The notes under the pieces: generated by a model
The model's database searches: none
Told to the model about the DNA's origin: nothing
What the model saw: only the letters and a program-made list of their open reading frames with translations
Source of the DNA: Rhodocyclaceae bacterium UBA1310
Lineage (GTDB): Bacteria > Pseudomonadota > Gammaproteobacteria > Burkholderiales > Rhodocyclaceae
Direction of reading: 5' to 3'
Length of the DNA stretch: 64,000 nt
NCBI GenBank assembly: GCA_002307175.1
Contig: DBTS01000064.1
Coordinates: forward strand, 4,580 to 68,579
Shown here: positions 1 through 8,494 of the stretch, one piece after another
How positions within the stretch are numbered: position 1 is the first letter of the stretch
How the letters are laid out: every line of letters begins with the position of its first letter
Translations under genes and position numbers: made by a program

Positions 1-16
1 CTGTTAACATTGCACC

Positions 17-499
17 ATGACCCCCGCAGACAAGGTTCGAATTTTCGTTCAGCAGGCGACCCGTCACTCCGAAGTGAATCGCGACAGGCTGGTCAACGCC
101 CTCATCGACAAAGGCATCTCGCCACTCGACGCTGAATGCCTGCTGGCTTTCGTGCCAATTGCCTTCACGCAAGGGCTGTTTGAGGGATTCGATGTCCGCT
201 TCCAGCCGGGCTATGAGATCCGCGATCCGCAAACTGGGGGCTCTGCCAAGGGCCTGCTGCAGAAAGAACCGCTCTTCATCGCCGCCAGGCGACTCGCGGC
301 CAAGATGGTTAAGGGCGATGAACTGGCGTGTAAGATCGTGATGCAGGTCGCCGGCCTGAGCCCCGAGCTGGATATGATCAACCAGAAGGTGCGCAAGGGC
401 ACGGCAGTGGCCGACATCGAGCTGACCGAGCCGGTGCTGTCGCGTCTCCCCGTGGAATACCTCACCAAACGCAAACCCTGGTGGAAGTTCTGGAGATAG
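17..499 (+). CDS. Conserved hypothetical protein, 160 aa
   Basis: I do not recognise a family. The 160-residue product is soluble: there is no signal peptide and no membrane segment. It is rich in charged helical stretches and ends in a compact aromatic-basic tail (KPWWKFWR). The ATG lies 16 bases from the window edge, so the upstream context is not visible. Codon use matches neighbouring genes, which supports real coding. A terminator-like hairpin lies about 260 bases downstream on the same strand. Function unknown. Confidence 0.6.
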   Translation: MTPADKVRIFVQQATRHSEVNRDRLVNALIDKGISPLDAECLLAFVPIAFTQGLFEGFDVRFQPGYEIRDPQTGGSAKGLLQKEPLFIAARRLAAKMVKGDELACKIVMQVAGLSPELDMINQKVRKGTAVADIELTEPVLSRLPVEYLTKRKPWWKFWR

Positions 500-678
500 T
501 GGCAGTCGCCCAGGCAGAGGCGCCCGGCGGCCAGTATCTCGTAACCTCGGCCGGAGATCGCGCCGCAATACCGCAAAACAAGGCTGAGCCGATTGTGTTG
601 TAGGTCAATGTTTGGCGCGCTGACTTTATTCCCCATCAGCCCATGCAAAGTTTGCGCCCTCTGGGCGAAGGCTGAACC

Positions 679-725
679 GGTGCAATTCCGCTTTGCTCCA
701 TTGTTCCGGCTTCGCCGCACCCTAC
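679..725 (-). repeat. Copy of a dispersed GTAGGGTG...GAATTGCACC repeat
   Basis: Read on the minus strand this stretch starts GTAGGGTGCGGCGAAGCCGG, continues through AACAATGGAGC and ends GGAATTGCACC. It aligns almost base for base with 37498-37540, which starts GTAGGGTGGCAAAGCGAACA and ends GGCGAATTGCACC. The surrounding 500-866 stretch has no convincing gene. It holds this repeat and the hairpin at 761-794. Confidence 0.55.
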
Positions 726-760
726 GAAAAGCCCGACGCCAAGGTTTGCCAATCGCGTAG

Positions 761-794
761 GTTGGGAAAGCCGCAGGCGTCTCCCAACTTTTTT
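761..794 (+). terminator. Rho-independent terminator-like hairpin
   Basis: GTTGGGA (761-767) pairs with TCCCAAC (782-788), with an inner GCC/GGC pair in the loop, and is followed by six T. It could end transcription of the gene at 17-499 or protect the convergent acetyltransferase gene from read-through. Confidence 0.6.
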
Positions 795-866
795 CGCGCC
801 ATAGCAGAAACGGTAAACACTCCATGTATCAGAGGATGCTGATCCCGTTTTTTCGGCACTTCTGAC

Positions 867-1352
867 CTAGCCAAGTTCCCGCCGATAAAACCTTGAATCC
901 ACCGCCATCACGGGGAAGGCGGCAGGTAAGGTCTCGCGGGAGATCGCTTCAAATCCGTTTTTCTCATAAAAGCGGTGGGCGGCAAGAAACTTCTCGGTCG
1001 TGCCGAGGAAGACTTCGCGTATCCCTTGCCGGCCACACGCGTCGATCAGTGACTGCATCAATGCCTGGGCCACGCCATGTGCTGCGCCACGATAGGGGGC
1101 TGCCACAAACATCTTGCGCAGCGCTACCTGATGCCCGCCGATGTCCAGCGCCGCAATACAGCCCACCACCAGTTCCCCCTCCAGTGCCACCCAGAAATTG
1201 CCACAGCCATGCTGGTAGAAGTTGGGGATATCGAGCAGATCTGGCTGGGCTTCCAGTGTCACCGGAATACCGAACTCGGTCTGCTGGATCGGAAGGATCA
1301 CCGCGATGACGCCGGCTGTGTATTCGGGCAAAAATGGCTGAATTTGGATCAT
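867..1352 (-). CDS. GNAT-family N-acetyltransferase
   Basis: About 161 residues with the GNAT fold: a beta-strand region around GELVVGCIAALDIGG, then the acetyl-CoA binding loop (MFVAAPYRGAAHGVAQALMQ) corresponding to the R/Q-x-x-G-x-G/A motif, and a C-terminal F-Y-E-K-N-G-F motif typical of the family (RFYEKNGFEAI). The substrate cannot be told; small-molecule or protein amines are possible. The start is uncertain. The frame is open to 1442, but similarity to the usual GNAT N-terminus (M-I-x-I-x-P-F) favours the ATG at 1352. No clear Shine-Dalgarno is visible. It stands alone on the minus strand. Confidence 0.8.
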   Translation of the reverse strand: MIQIQPFLPEYTAGVIAVILPIQQTEFGIPVTLEAQPDLLDIPNFYQHGCGNFWVALEGELVVGCIAALDIGGHQVALRKMFVAAPYRGAAHGVAQALMQSLIDACGRQGIREVFLGTTEKFLAAHRFYEKNGFEAISRETLPAAFPVMAVDSRFYRRELG

Positions 1353-1500
1353 ATGGAGCATTCTGGCAGATCGGCGGATGAACCCGGAGAAAGTCTCCGG
1401 AGTAAGATAACTGCATACCTGTTGCCGATATTTTAGCGGCAATTTGCTGCAATACAGGTGAGATTTCCCTTGGTTGCTGACAATAATACAGGTGTCTCCA

Positions 1501-2073
1501 ATGGCGACAGCAAGCCTCTATCAGCAGTTTCTGCGGGCAGTGTGGAAACAGTTAAAGCGCAACTATCCTTTTGTGAAGCGCTTCGACAAGGCAATCTCTT
1601 CCGCCATTCCCCAAAGCTCCAGTTTTTCCCTTGGCAAATCCCCGCTGTATGACAAATACGTCATCCTGGATTTTCAGCACAATTCAAAACCCTGGGGGCC
1701 GGGGCAATTCACGATCAATGTAAGAATCCTCAGCGATCTTTCCCAGATTGATTCCCTGAAGCACTTTCAGGATTACAGGCAGGCTGAGGATGGCAACTAT
1801 CGCCTGGGCGGAGAGTATTACGGATACGACAGGTGGTGGTGCCTCAAAGATCGGGATCGCACTTTCGACGAGCAGATGAAGGGCATCCTCAAAAACTTTG
1901 ATCCGCAACACGAAGATCAAAAATTCTTTGAAGGCAAATGGCGACCTTCCTCCTTTGCAGATCCTGAAACCGTGATACGGGAGGCGTTGGACGACATTTT
2001 CCCGCTCCTCGAAGACGCGCTTTTTGCACGCTTCGGCTTCCCCATACAGTCTCTGCCAAAATCAGGCGTTTAG
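1501..2073 (+). CDS. Hypothetical protein, possibly DUF4304-like
   Basis: A 190-residue soluble protein without signal peptide or membrane segments. The N-terminal part (helix, then YVILDFQHNSKPWGPGQFTINVRI) resembles the DUF4304 pattern of a hydrophobic strand followed by F-T-I-N; this match is weak and from memory. The middle is rich in aromatic and charged residues (GGEYYGYDRWWCLKDRDR). An in-frame ATG 27 bases upstream (1474) is a possible alternative start; 1501 (MATASLYQQF) fits domain limits better. Function unknown. Confidence 0.6.
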   Translation: MATASLYQQFLRAVWKQLKRNYPFVKRFDKAISSAIPQSSSFSLGKSPLYDKYVILDFQHNSKPWGPGQFTINVRILSDLSQIDSLKHFQDYRQAEDGNYRLGGEYYGYDRWWCLKDRDRTFDEQMKGILKNFDPQHEDQKFFEGKWRPSSFADPETVIREALDDIFPLLEDALFARFGFPIQSLPKSGV

Positions 2074-2192
2074 TCTCTGGTAACGCCGCCGCCCGGTCTT
2101 AGGCTTATCCCTGATAACACCCCCTTGCTTGACCCAAGGCACCGCTCCTTACTTCTACACAACGTAGCCTCCCTTGCAAATCGCAATTTTGC

Positions 2193-2220
2193 TATATACC
2201 ATACCCCCCTACGGTATATA
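2193..2220. promoter_or_regulatory. FrmR/RcnR-type operator
   Basis: An inverted repeat TATACCATA (2195-2203) / TACGGTATA (2210-2218) flanks a run of exactly six C (2204-2209), with outer T-A pairs reaching 2193 and 2220. A G/C tract of six framed by AT-rich inverted arms is the known operator form of the RcnR/FrmR/CsoR-like repressors. It ends 10 bases before the frmR start, so it fits autorepression of frmR and the downstream frmA-frmB. Confidence 0.8.
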
Positions 2221-2230
2221 AAAGAGGTGC

Positions 2231-2509
2231 ATGGTGCCCCACACAGCTGAAGAGAAAAAACGCGCGCTCGCAAGGGTCAAGCGTATTCGTGGGCAGTGTG
2301 ACGCACTTGAACGCGCACTGGAGGCAGAATCCGATTGTGCCATGGTGCTGCACCAGCTCTCTGCCATTCGTGGCGCGATCAGCAGCCTGATGACGGAAGT
2401 CATGGAATCGCACATTCGCGGCAGCTTTTCACAGACGCCAAAGGCGATGGTACAGCGCGGTGAGCAGGTGGAAGAATTGCTCGGGCTGTTCCGGTCATAC
2501 ATGAAATAG
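2231..2509 (+). CDS. frmR: Formaldehyde-responsive transcriptional repressor FrmR
   Basis: 92 residues, the normal length for the all-helical RcnR/CsoR/FrmR family. The N-terminal His/Lys-rich segment and the single conserved Cys in SDCAMVLHQLSAIRGAISSLMTEVMESHI match the family; in FrmR this Cys and the N-terminal Pro react with formaldehyde and release DNA (family knowledge). The start is MVPHTAEEKK, preceded by AGAGG at about 2224. The operator lies directly upstream and frmA-frmB downstream, which supports formaldehyde rather than nickel or copper sensing. Confidence 0.9.
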   Translation: MVPHTAEEKKRALARVKRIRGQCDALERALEAESDCAMVLHQLSAIRGAISSLMTEVMESHIRGSFSQTPKAMVQRGEQVEELLGLFRSYMK

Positions 2510-2680
2510 CACACGCATCCACCTGCGTGATTGTATTGACCCAGTGCACCAAAGGCGCCTGCCATTCCTGACAGGCAGGGCGAAGGGGGAATTTATTTCA
2601 TCGAATTTCTGATGAAAATGATCCTTGCAGTCACCCCGCTACAAACTACAAACCCAACCCCAAAAATACGGAGAATTCCC

Positions 2681-3790
2681 ATGAAGTCACGCGCTGCAGT
2701 TGCATTCGGTCCCGGCAAACCACTGGAAATTGTCGAGATCGACGTTGCTCCGCCTAAAAAAGGCGAAGTGCTGATCCATATCACCCATACCGGGGTGTGT
2801 CACACCGATGCCTTCACCCTCTCGGGCAGCGACCCGGAAGGCGTCTTCCCTGTTGTGCTGGGCCACGAAGGCGCGGGAGTCGTGGTGGAAATCGGTGAGA
2901 GCGTCACCAGCGTCAAGCCCGGCGACCATGTGATTCCGCTGTACACCGCAGAGTGCGGGGAATGCGAATTCTGCAAATCGGGCAAGACGAATCTGTGCGT
3001 GGCTGTACGCGCCACGCAGGGCAAGGGCCTGATGCCGGATGGCACCACGCGTTTCTCTTACAACGGCCAGCCGATTTACCACTATATGGGCTGTTCCACC
3101 TTCTCCGAGTACACCGTCGTAGCGGAAGTTTCGCTTGCCAAAATCAACCCGGAAGCGAATCACGAAGAGGTGTGCCTGCTCGGCTGTGGCGTCACCACCG
3201 GTATCGGCGCCGTGCACAACACGGCCAAGGTGCAGGCCGGCGATTCCGTGGCAGTGTTCGGCCTTGGCGGCATCGGGCTGGCAGTAATCCAGGGCGCCGC
3301 CATGGCCAAGGCCGGGCGCATTATCGCCATCGACACCAATCCGGCCAAGTTCGAGATGGCGCGCGATATGGGGGCTACCGAGTGCATCAACCCCAAGGAT
3401 TACGACAAACCCATCCAGCAGGTCGTCATTGAAATGACTGGCTGGGGCGTAGACCACTCCTTTGAATGCATAGGTAACGTCAATGTCATGCGTTCTGCGC
3501 TTGAATGTGCGCACCGCGGCTGGGGCCAGTCGGTCATCATCGGCGTGGCAGGTGCAGGGCAGGAAATCTCCACGCGCCCGTTCCAGCTTGTCACCGGCCG
3601 TACCTGGAAGGGTTCGGCCTTCGGTGGCGTAAAGGGCCGCACGCAGCTACCCGGCATGGTGGAAGATGCCATGCACGGCAAGATCCGCCTGAAGCCGTTT
3701 GTGACCCACACCATGGGCATCGACGAGATCAACAAGGCCTTCGATCTGATGCACGAAGGCAAATCGATCCGCACAGTCATCCACTATTGA
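2681..3790 (+). CDS. frmA: S-(hydroxymethyl)glutathione dehydrogenase (class III alcohol dehydrogenase)
   Basis: 369 residues, the expected length for zinc-dependent class III ADH. Catalytic zinc ligands are visible at Cys40 (TGVCHTD) and His62-Glu63 (GHEGAG), with a third Cys in LLGCGVTTGIGA. The structural zinc Cys set is at about 92, 95, 98 and 106 (ECGECEFCKSGKTNLC). The NAD-binding glycine motif follows (FGLGGIGLAVIQGA). It oxidises S-hydroxymethylglutathione, formed from formaldehyde and glutathione, to S-formylglutathione. The ATG at 2681 is chosen because of the CGGAG motif just upstream and the family N-terminus MKSRAAVAF; the open frame extends 23 codons further. It sits between frmR and frmB. 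Confidence 0.95.
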   Translation: MKSRAAVAFGPGKPLEIVEIDVAPPKKGEVLIHITHTGVCHTDAFTLSGSDPEGVFPVVLGHEGAGVVVEIGESVTSVKPGDHVIPLYTAECGECEFCKSGKTNLCVAVRATQGKGLMPDGTTRFSYNGQPIYHYMGCSTFSEYTVVAEVSLAKINPEANHEEVCLLGCGVTTGIGAVHNTAKVQAGDSVAVFGLGGIGLAVIQGAAMAKAGRIIAIDTNPAKFEMARDMGATECINPKDYDKPIQQVVIEMTGWGVDHSFECIGNVNVMRSALECAHRGWGQSVIIGVAGAGQEISTRPFQLVTGRTWKGSAFGGVKGRTQLPGMVEDAMHGKIRLKPFVTHTMGIDEINKAFDLMHEGKSIRTVIHY

Positions 3791-3797
3791 TCTTCAT

Positions 3798-3821
3798 TCC
3801 CCCGGCAGCACGTTCGGGGGG
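3798..3821 (+). other. Intercistronic hairpin frmA-frmB
   Basis: CCCCCG and CGGGGGG arms flank a short loop in the 51-base gap between frmA and frmB. No T run follows, so it is more likely an mRNA-stability or processing structure than a terminator. Confidence 0.35.
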
Positions 3822-3841
3822 ATATTGCAGGAAAGCGCAAC

Positions 3842-4672
3842 ATGGAACGTATCGAACGCCACAGCAGCCACGAAGGCTGGCAGGAAGTCTGGCAACATCA
3901 GTCAGCCAGTCTGGGCTGTTTGATGAAGCTTGCGGTCTATCTGCCGCCGCAGGCCGCCCAGGAACGTCTGCCGGTGGTGTACTGGCTCTCCGGGCTGACC
4001 TGTACCGAGCAGAACTTCATCACCAAGGCCGGGGCCCAACGCTACGCCGCCGAGCACGGCCTGATTCTCGTTGCCCCGGATACCAGCCCGCGCGGCGAGG
4101 GTGTTGCCGACGATGCTGCCTATGATCTGGGGCAGGGTGCCGGCTTCTACCTGAATGCCACGCAAGCCCCCTGGGCCGCGCATTACCGCATGTACGACTA
4201 CATCGTAGAGGAACTCCCCGCGCTGATCGAAGCAAATTTCCCTGCCACCGCACAACGCAGCATCTGCGGCCACTCCATGGGTGGGCACGGTGCGCTGATG
4301 ATCGCCTTGCGCAACCCTGGCCGCTATCGCAGCGTGTCAGCCTTCTCTCCCATCGTAGCGCCTGCGTCTGTCCCCTGGGGGCAGAAAGCGTTTGCCGCGT
4401 ATCTTGGTGAAGACCATGAAGCGTGGCTGGCCTACGACAGCACCGCACTCATCGCTCACGCCACCGAGCATCTGCCCACGCTCATCGATCAGGGTGAAGG
4501 TGATGAATTTCTGCAGCCCCAGTTGCAACCACAGCGTCTGGTGGAAGCAGCCCAGGCTGTCGCTTACCCGATGCAGCTACGCATGCACCCGGGCTATGAT
4601 CATAGCTACTACTTCATCGCCAGCTTCATCGGCGAGCATCTGGCGTATCACGCCCAGGCACTCGGACGGTAA
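3842..4672 (+). CDS. frmB: S-formylglutathione hydrolase
   Basis: 276 residues of the esterase D family (alpha/beta hydrolase). The nucleophile is Ser145 in CGHSMGGHGA. Asp221 (QGEGDEFL) and His254 (GYDHSYYF) complete the triad, matching the usual spacing. It hydrolyses S-formylglutathione to formate and glutathione, completing the pathway begun by FrmA. The start has a good AGGAAAG site. The gene follows frmA at 51 bases and is probably co-transcribed under FrmR. Confidence 0.95.
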   Translation: MERIERHSSHEGWQEVWQHQSASLGCLMKLAVYLPPQAAQERLPVVYWLSGLTCTEQNFITKAGAQRYAAEHGLILVAPDTSPRGEGVADDAAYDLGQGAGFYLNATQAPWAAHYRMYDYIVEELPALIEANFPATAQRSICGHSMGGHGALMIALRNPGRYRSVSAFSPIVAPASVPWGQKAFAAYLGEDHEAWLAYDSTALIAHATEHLPTLIDQGEGDEFLQPQLQPQRLVEAAQAVAYPMQLRMHPGYDHSYYFIASFIGEHLAYHAQALGR

Positions 4673-4689
4673 GGCTTACCACAGCCAAG

Positions 4690-5009
4690 GCTAATAATTT
4701 GGTCCTTCAGGCTTTTGCGTGGGTGGCAAATCGCTTCTGCAGCCTCCAACACGAGGCCGACATTGTAGGGCGGAGGGAGCGAAGCGATTTCCGCCGCAAG
4801 CTGCCGAGCGGGGACGCCGATCCTAGTTTGAGAGTCAGCTCTGAAAAAAGCCTTCATGACAAGGGCAAGTTAACATCTTTGCCCGCCAGATTGGACGACC
4901 TGTGTCCGGCGGAATTCGCTTCGCTCTCTCCGTCCTACCCCGAACGCCCGCCACGCTGCGGCTGAGGACATACCCCCACTAAAAACTGACGGACCATAAT
5001 TTATTTAGC
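4690..5009. mobile_element. MITE-like palindromic element, copy 1
   Basis: About 320 bases with related inverted ends. The left end (4690-4724) contains GGTCCTTCAGGCTTTTGCGT followed by GGGT. The right end (4971-5009) contains ACCCCCACTAAAAACTGACG then GACCATAATTTATTTAGC. Inside is a second inverted pair: TAGGGCGGAGGGAGCGAAGC (from 4767) and, inverted, GAATTCGCTTCGCTCTCTCC (from 4912). There is no convincing reading frame. The same end sequence recurs at 37447-37685 and once at 10471-10497. The rest of the 4673-5106 gap shows nothing else. Confidence 0.6.
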
Positions 5010-5106
5010 ATAGGCGGGTTTCCCGTTGCCTCGCAAAGCAATCCAGGCAGGAAGTACGGCGTCTATCCGTCTGTACCGCATACCAATGATGGAAATCGGA
5101 AAGCGT

Positions 5107-6519
5107 CTATCCAGCTTTCTGCTGGCCAGCCAACGCCTTGGTGCCGCCACCCAGAGACAGATTCAGCGTGATTTGTGCGCCAAGCTGATCGTAGCGGTTC
5201 TGGAGCATTGAGGCCTGGGCCGAGCGCAGGGTTTCCTGGCTATCGAGCCAGGTCTGCATGGGAATCGAACCTGAGCGGTAACGGGTTTCGTTGATTTTCT
5301 CGGCGGCCTCGGCACGATCCAGTGACAGGGCGATATGCCCGCCTTGGGTGATGTATTGCTGGCGGGCGGAGAGGGCATTTTCGACATCGCCCAGTGCGGC
5401 ATACAGCGCCTGCCGGTACTGCACCACGGCAAGCTCGTATTCTGCACGGGATACGCCGGTTCTCAGGTGCATCTCGGAGTATTGCAGGAAGGGCAGGGTC
5501 AGCCCTGCTGCGAGACTGCCCACCGGGTTATCGAGCACCTTGCGCAGACGCTCGCTGGCGCTGCCCGCAGTGCCCGTCAGCGTCAGATCCGGATAGTAAG
5601 CAAGCCGGCTGTTGTCCGCCGTGGCAAGCGATTCACGCAGGCGTAGTTCTGCTGCCTGCAGATCGGGCCGGCGCGACAGCAAGCTGGCGGGCAGACCGCC
5701 CTCTACAATGGGCAGTTCGCCAGCCGGAAGAGTCTGCGCTTCGCTGATATTCTTCGATGGCGGGCCACCCAAGAGCAGTGCCAGTGTAGTGCGGGCCTGT
5801 TCAAGTTCGCCAAGATAAGCGGAATGCGCAGCCCTTTGGCTGGCAAGGCTTTGCTCGGCCTGCAGCAGATCGATCCGCGATACGGCACCCGCCTGATACC
5901 TGATGTGGGCAAGCGCCACGGTTTTCTCGGCATAAGCGATGCTGGCATCGCTGAGGCGGATGCGTTCATTCAGAAAGGCAATCTGCCAGTAGTTGCGTGC
6001 CACGTCTCCGACCAGGGCGAGTGCTGCACTCTGCCTGTCCTGCATGGTGGCCTGCAGCTCCCATTGCGCAGCATCACGCGCGGAAGCAAGTCGCCCCCAC
6101 AGATCCACTTCCCAGGACAGGCTGGCAGATACCGAATGGCTGCGCGTGAGCGTGCCATCATTGCCTTTGAGTGACTTACTGGCCAAACTGCCGGCAGAGG
6201 CTGAGAGCGCCGGCATCATCGCCTCCCCCTGCAAGCCAAGATTCAGGCGGGCAATACGGATGCGGATCGCAGCAGTCGCCAGATCCGCATTGCGCGCAAG
6301 AGCCTCTGCGATCAGTGCATTGAGCTGTTCGTCGCCATAGCTCTGCCACCATGCATCCGGAGTAGCGCCAGCAGGAGATGCATGATGCCACGCCGAAGGC
6401 ATGCCGGTTTGCGGTGCTACGTACTGAGTACGGGTAAAACTGGCACAGCCAGCAAGGCCGAGCAACAGTGCTGCGAGGCATGCCCGCCGGAAAGAAGTGG
6501 GGTAGGTAGGTACGCTCAT
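5107..6519 (-). CDS. Outer-membrane efflux lipoprotein, NodT/OprM family (channel for MacAB)
   Basis: 470 residues with a lipoprotein signal: basic start, hydrophobic stretch, lipobox GLAGC with Cys25 as the acylated residue. Two OEP repeats follow (first around ADAWWQSYGDEQLNALIAEAL, second after the LLGGPPSKN linker), as in TolC-family trimers. It provides the outer-membrane duct for the tripartite pump with the MacA and MacB genes just upstream. Its ATG overlaps the macB stop by four bases (ATGA), so translation is probably coupled. It is the last gene of this operon; a MITE-like element lies downstream. Confidence 0.9.
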   Translation of the reverse strand: MSVPTYPTSFRRACLAALLLGLAGCASFTRTQYVAPQTGMPSAWHHASPAGATPDAWWQSYGDEQLNALIAEALARNADLATAAIRIRIARLNLGLQGEAMMPALSASAGSLASKSLKGNDGTLTRSHSVSASLSWEVDLWGRLASARDAAQWELQATMQDRQSAALALVGDVARNYWQIAFLNERIRLSDASIAYAEKTVALAHIRYQAGAVSRIDLLQAEQSLASQRAAHSAYLGELEQARTTLALLLGGPPSKNISEAQTLPAGELPIVEGGLPASLLSRRPDLQAAELRLRESLATADNSRLAYYPDLTLTGTAGSASERLRKVLDNPVGSLAAGLTLPFLQYSEMHLRTGVSRAEYELAVVQYRQALYAALGDVENALSARQQYITQGGHIALSLDRAEAAEKINETRYRSGSIPMQTWLDSQETLRSAQASMLQNRYDQLGAQITLNLSLGGGTKALAGQQKAG

Positions 6520-8483
6520 TCTCTTGCCAATGCCTCAACAGGGTCCAGACGCGCTGCGTTGCGCGCCGGCATGAATCCGAAGATCAGGCCGATCAGCGTT
6601 GAGCAGCCAAATGCCACGATAATGGACGTGGTGGAGTACACCATCTTGAAATTGGGTGCCAGCTCTGTGACGAGCATGCCGATGCCACCCGCCAGCAGCA
6701 CGCCGAGAATTCCCCCGGCCAGGCACACCAGTACGGCCTCGATAAGGAACTGCTGCATGATGTCGCCCTGGCGCGCGCCGACGGCCATGCGTACGCCGAT
6801 CTCACGCGTGCGCTCAGTCACCGATACCAGCATGATGTTCATCACGCCAATGCCGCCTACCACCAGCGAAATCACTGCAATTGACGAGATCAGCAGCGTC
6901 ATCGTGGCGGTGGTTTTTTCGATGGTCTGGCGGATCGTATCGGTGTTGAACAGATAGAAATCCTTGCGCCCACGGTGGCGCATTGTCAGCAGGCGGGTAA
7001 TCCCGCTCTCTGCTGCGGCAGAGGCCACCGTGTCGTGCATGCGCACGGTGATGCTCTTCAGGCTGGTCTGGCCAAGCAGGCGGCCCTGCACCGTGGTGTA
7101 GGGCAACCACACATTGAGGCCGTTATTGTTGCCAAATCCGCTATCCTTTTTCTCGGTAACTCCGATGATGCGTGCAGGCATGGCGCCGAGGAGAATGATC
7201 TCACCCAGCACGTTGTGACGGTTCGGAAAGAGCGTCTTGAGCGTGTTGTCATCAATCACCACTTCCTGTGCCAGGCGTGGCTCACTTTCCCTGTCAAAGC
7301 CTTTGCCCTGCGCAAATTTCAGGCCGCGCACGCGAAAGTATTGCCAGCCCACGCCATTGATGCTGCCATTGGCTGAGAGGTTGCCGTAGCGCAGCACCTT
7401 GGTCGTGGAGACACCAGGGGTGACACTATCCACGTAGCTCCGCCCGGCAAGCGCCTCGGCGTCGGCAGAGGTGAGCGTCTGCACCATGCCCGAGCGGATA
7501 TCGCCGAAGCCCGTGCCAGGATAGATGTCGATGGTGTTGGTGCCCAGACCGCTGATGTTGTCGAGCACGTTCTGGCGTGTTCCCTGGCCCAGCGCCACGA
7601 CAGAGACCACCGAGGCAATCCCGATCACGATGCCAAGCATCGTCAGAAAAGTGCGCAGGCGGTGTGAGGCCATTGCCAGCAAGGCCATGCGTGTCGCCTC
7701 GGCAAGGCGATCACGCCACGCCCGCCACGCCATGGCATTGGCGCCGTCAGGGCGGGGATTGGTCTTGTCTCGCCAGGCTCCGGCACTGATTCCGTTTTGC
7801 CGGTCGGCGATGATTCTGCCGTCGCGGATCTCAATGATGCGGTTGGCATTCTGTGCCACCTGCATGTCGTGCGTAACGATGATGATGGTGTGTCCGTCTG
7901 CGTGCAGCTCCTTGAGGACTTTCATCATCTCCTGGCCGCTGTGGCTGTCGAGCGCGCCAGTGGGCTCATCGGCGAGGATCACCTCACCCCCATTCATCAG
8001 CGCCCGCGCAATGCTCACCCTTTGCTGCTGCCCGCCAGAGAGCTGGCCGGGGCGGTGGTGCATGCGCTCGCCAAGGCCCATGCGCTGCAGCAGGGCAAGG
8101 GCACGCTCGCGCCGGGGCTGGCGATCCCTGCCGGCGTAGATGGCCGGGATTTCCACATTACCGATGGCATTCAGATCAGGCAGCAGATGATAGCGCTGGA
8201 AGATGAACCCAAAATGCTCGCGGCGCAGGCGGGCCAGCTCATCGGGCTGGAGTTGCCCGGTTTCCCGCCCGGCCACACGGTAGCTGCCTTGCGTCGGGCG
8301 ATCCAGGCAGCCCAGGATGTTCATCAGGGTGGATTTGCCCGAGCCCGAGGCCCCGACAATCGCCACCATCTCACCAGCAAAGATACTCAGATTGATGTCA
8401 TCGAGCACGCGCAGCTGCTGTTCACCAGCCGGATAATCACGGCACAGCGCAGTGATTTCCAGAAGAGGAGGGGATTGGCTCAT
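6516..8483 (-). CDS. macB: Macrolide-type efflux ABC transporter, fused ATPase and permease MacB
   Basis: 655 residues. The N-terminal ATPase has Walker A GASGSGKST (44-52), signature LSGGQQQRV and Walker B VILADEPTGALD. A first membrane helix near residue 275 (FLTMLGIVIGIASVVSVVAL) is followed by a large periplasmic MacB domain and three C-terminal membrane helices. MacB acts as a mechanotransmission pump driving export of macrolides, haem-like compounds or lipopeptides through a TolC-type channel. The start at 8483 is chosen because AGGAG lies seven bases upstream; an ATG at 8498 overlapping the macA stop is the alternative. Confidence 0.93.
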   Translation of the reverse strand: MSQSPPLLEITALCRDYPAGEQQLRVLDDINLSIFAGEMVAIVGASGSGKSTLMNILGCLDRPTQGSYRVAGRETGQLQPDELARLRREHFGFIFQRYHLLPDLNAIGNVEIPAIYAGRDRQPRRERALALLQRMGLGERMHHRPGQLSGGQQQRVSIARALMNGGEVILADEPTGALDSHSGQEMMKVLKELHADGHTIIIVTHDMQVAQNANRIIEIRDGRIIADRQNGISAGAWRDKTNPRPDGANAMAWRAWRDRLAEATRMALLAMASHRLRTFLTMLGIVIGIASVVSVVALGQGTRQNVLDNISGLGTNTIDIYPGTGFGDIRSGMVQTLTSADAEALAGRSYVDSVTPGVSTTKVLRYGNLSANGSINGVGWQYFRVRGLKFAQGKGFDRESEPRLAQEVVIDDNTLKTLFPNRHNVLGEIILLGAMPARIIGVTEKKDSGFGNNNGLNVWLPYTTVQGRLLGQTSLKSITVRMHDTVASAAAESGITRLLTMRHRGRKDFYLFNTDTIRQTIEKTTATMTLLISSIAVISLVVGGIGVMNIMLVSVTERTREIGVRMAVGARQGDIMQQFLIEAVLVCLAGGILGVLLAGGIGMLVTELAPNFKMVYSTTSIIVAFGCSTLIGLIFGFMPARNAARLDPVEALARE

Positions 8484-8494
8484 CGGCATGCTCC

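Noticed and set aside
211..825. A 204-residue frame on the minus strand covering the first gene and the following gap
   Set aside because: It runs antisense to the better gene at 17-499, crosses the dispersed repeat and the hairpin, and has no family resemblance.
2558..2582. CCTGCC/GGCAGG hairpin between frmR and frmA considered as a terminator
   Set aside because: No T run follows and the two genes are expected to be co-transcribed.
2687..3514. Long minus-strand open frame over frmA
   Set aside because: Antisense shadow of a high-GC gene; no ribosome-binding site and no domain.
4699..4965. 88-codon frame between frmB and the efflux operon
   Set aside because: It lies wholly inside the palindromic MITE-like element and reads through its inverted repeats.
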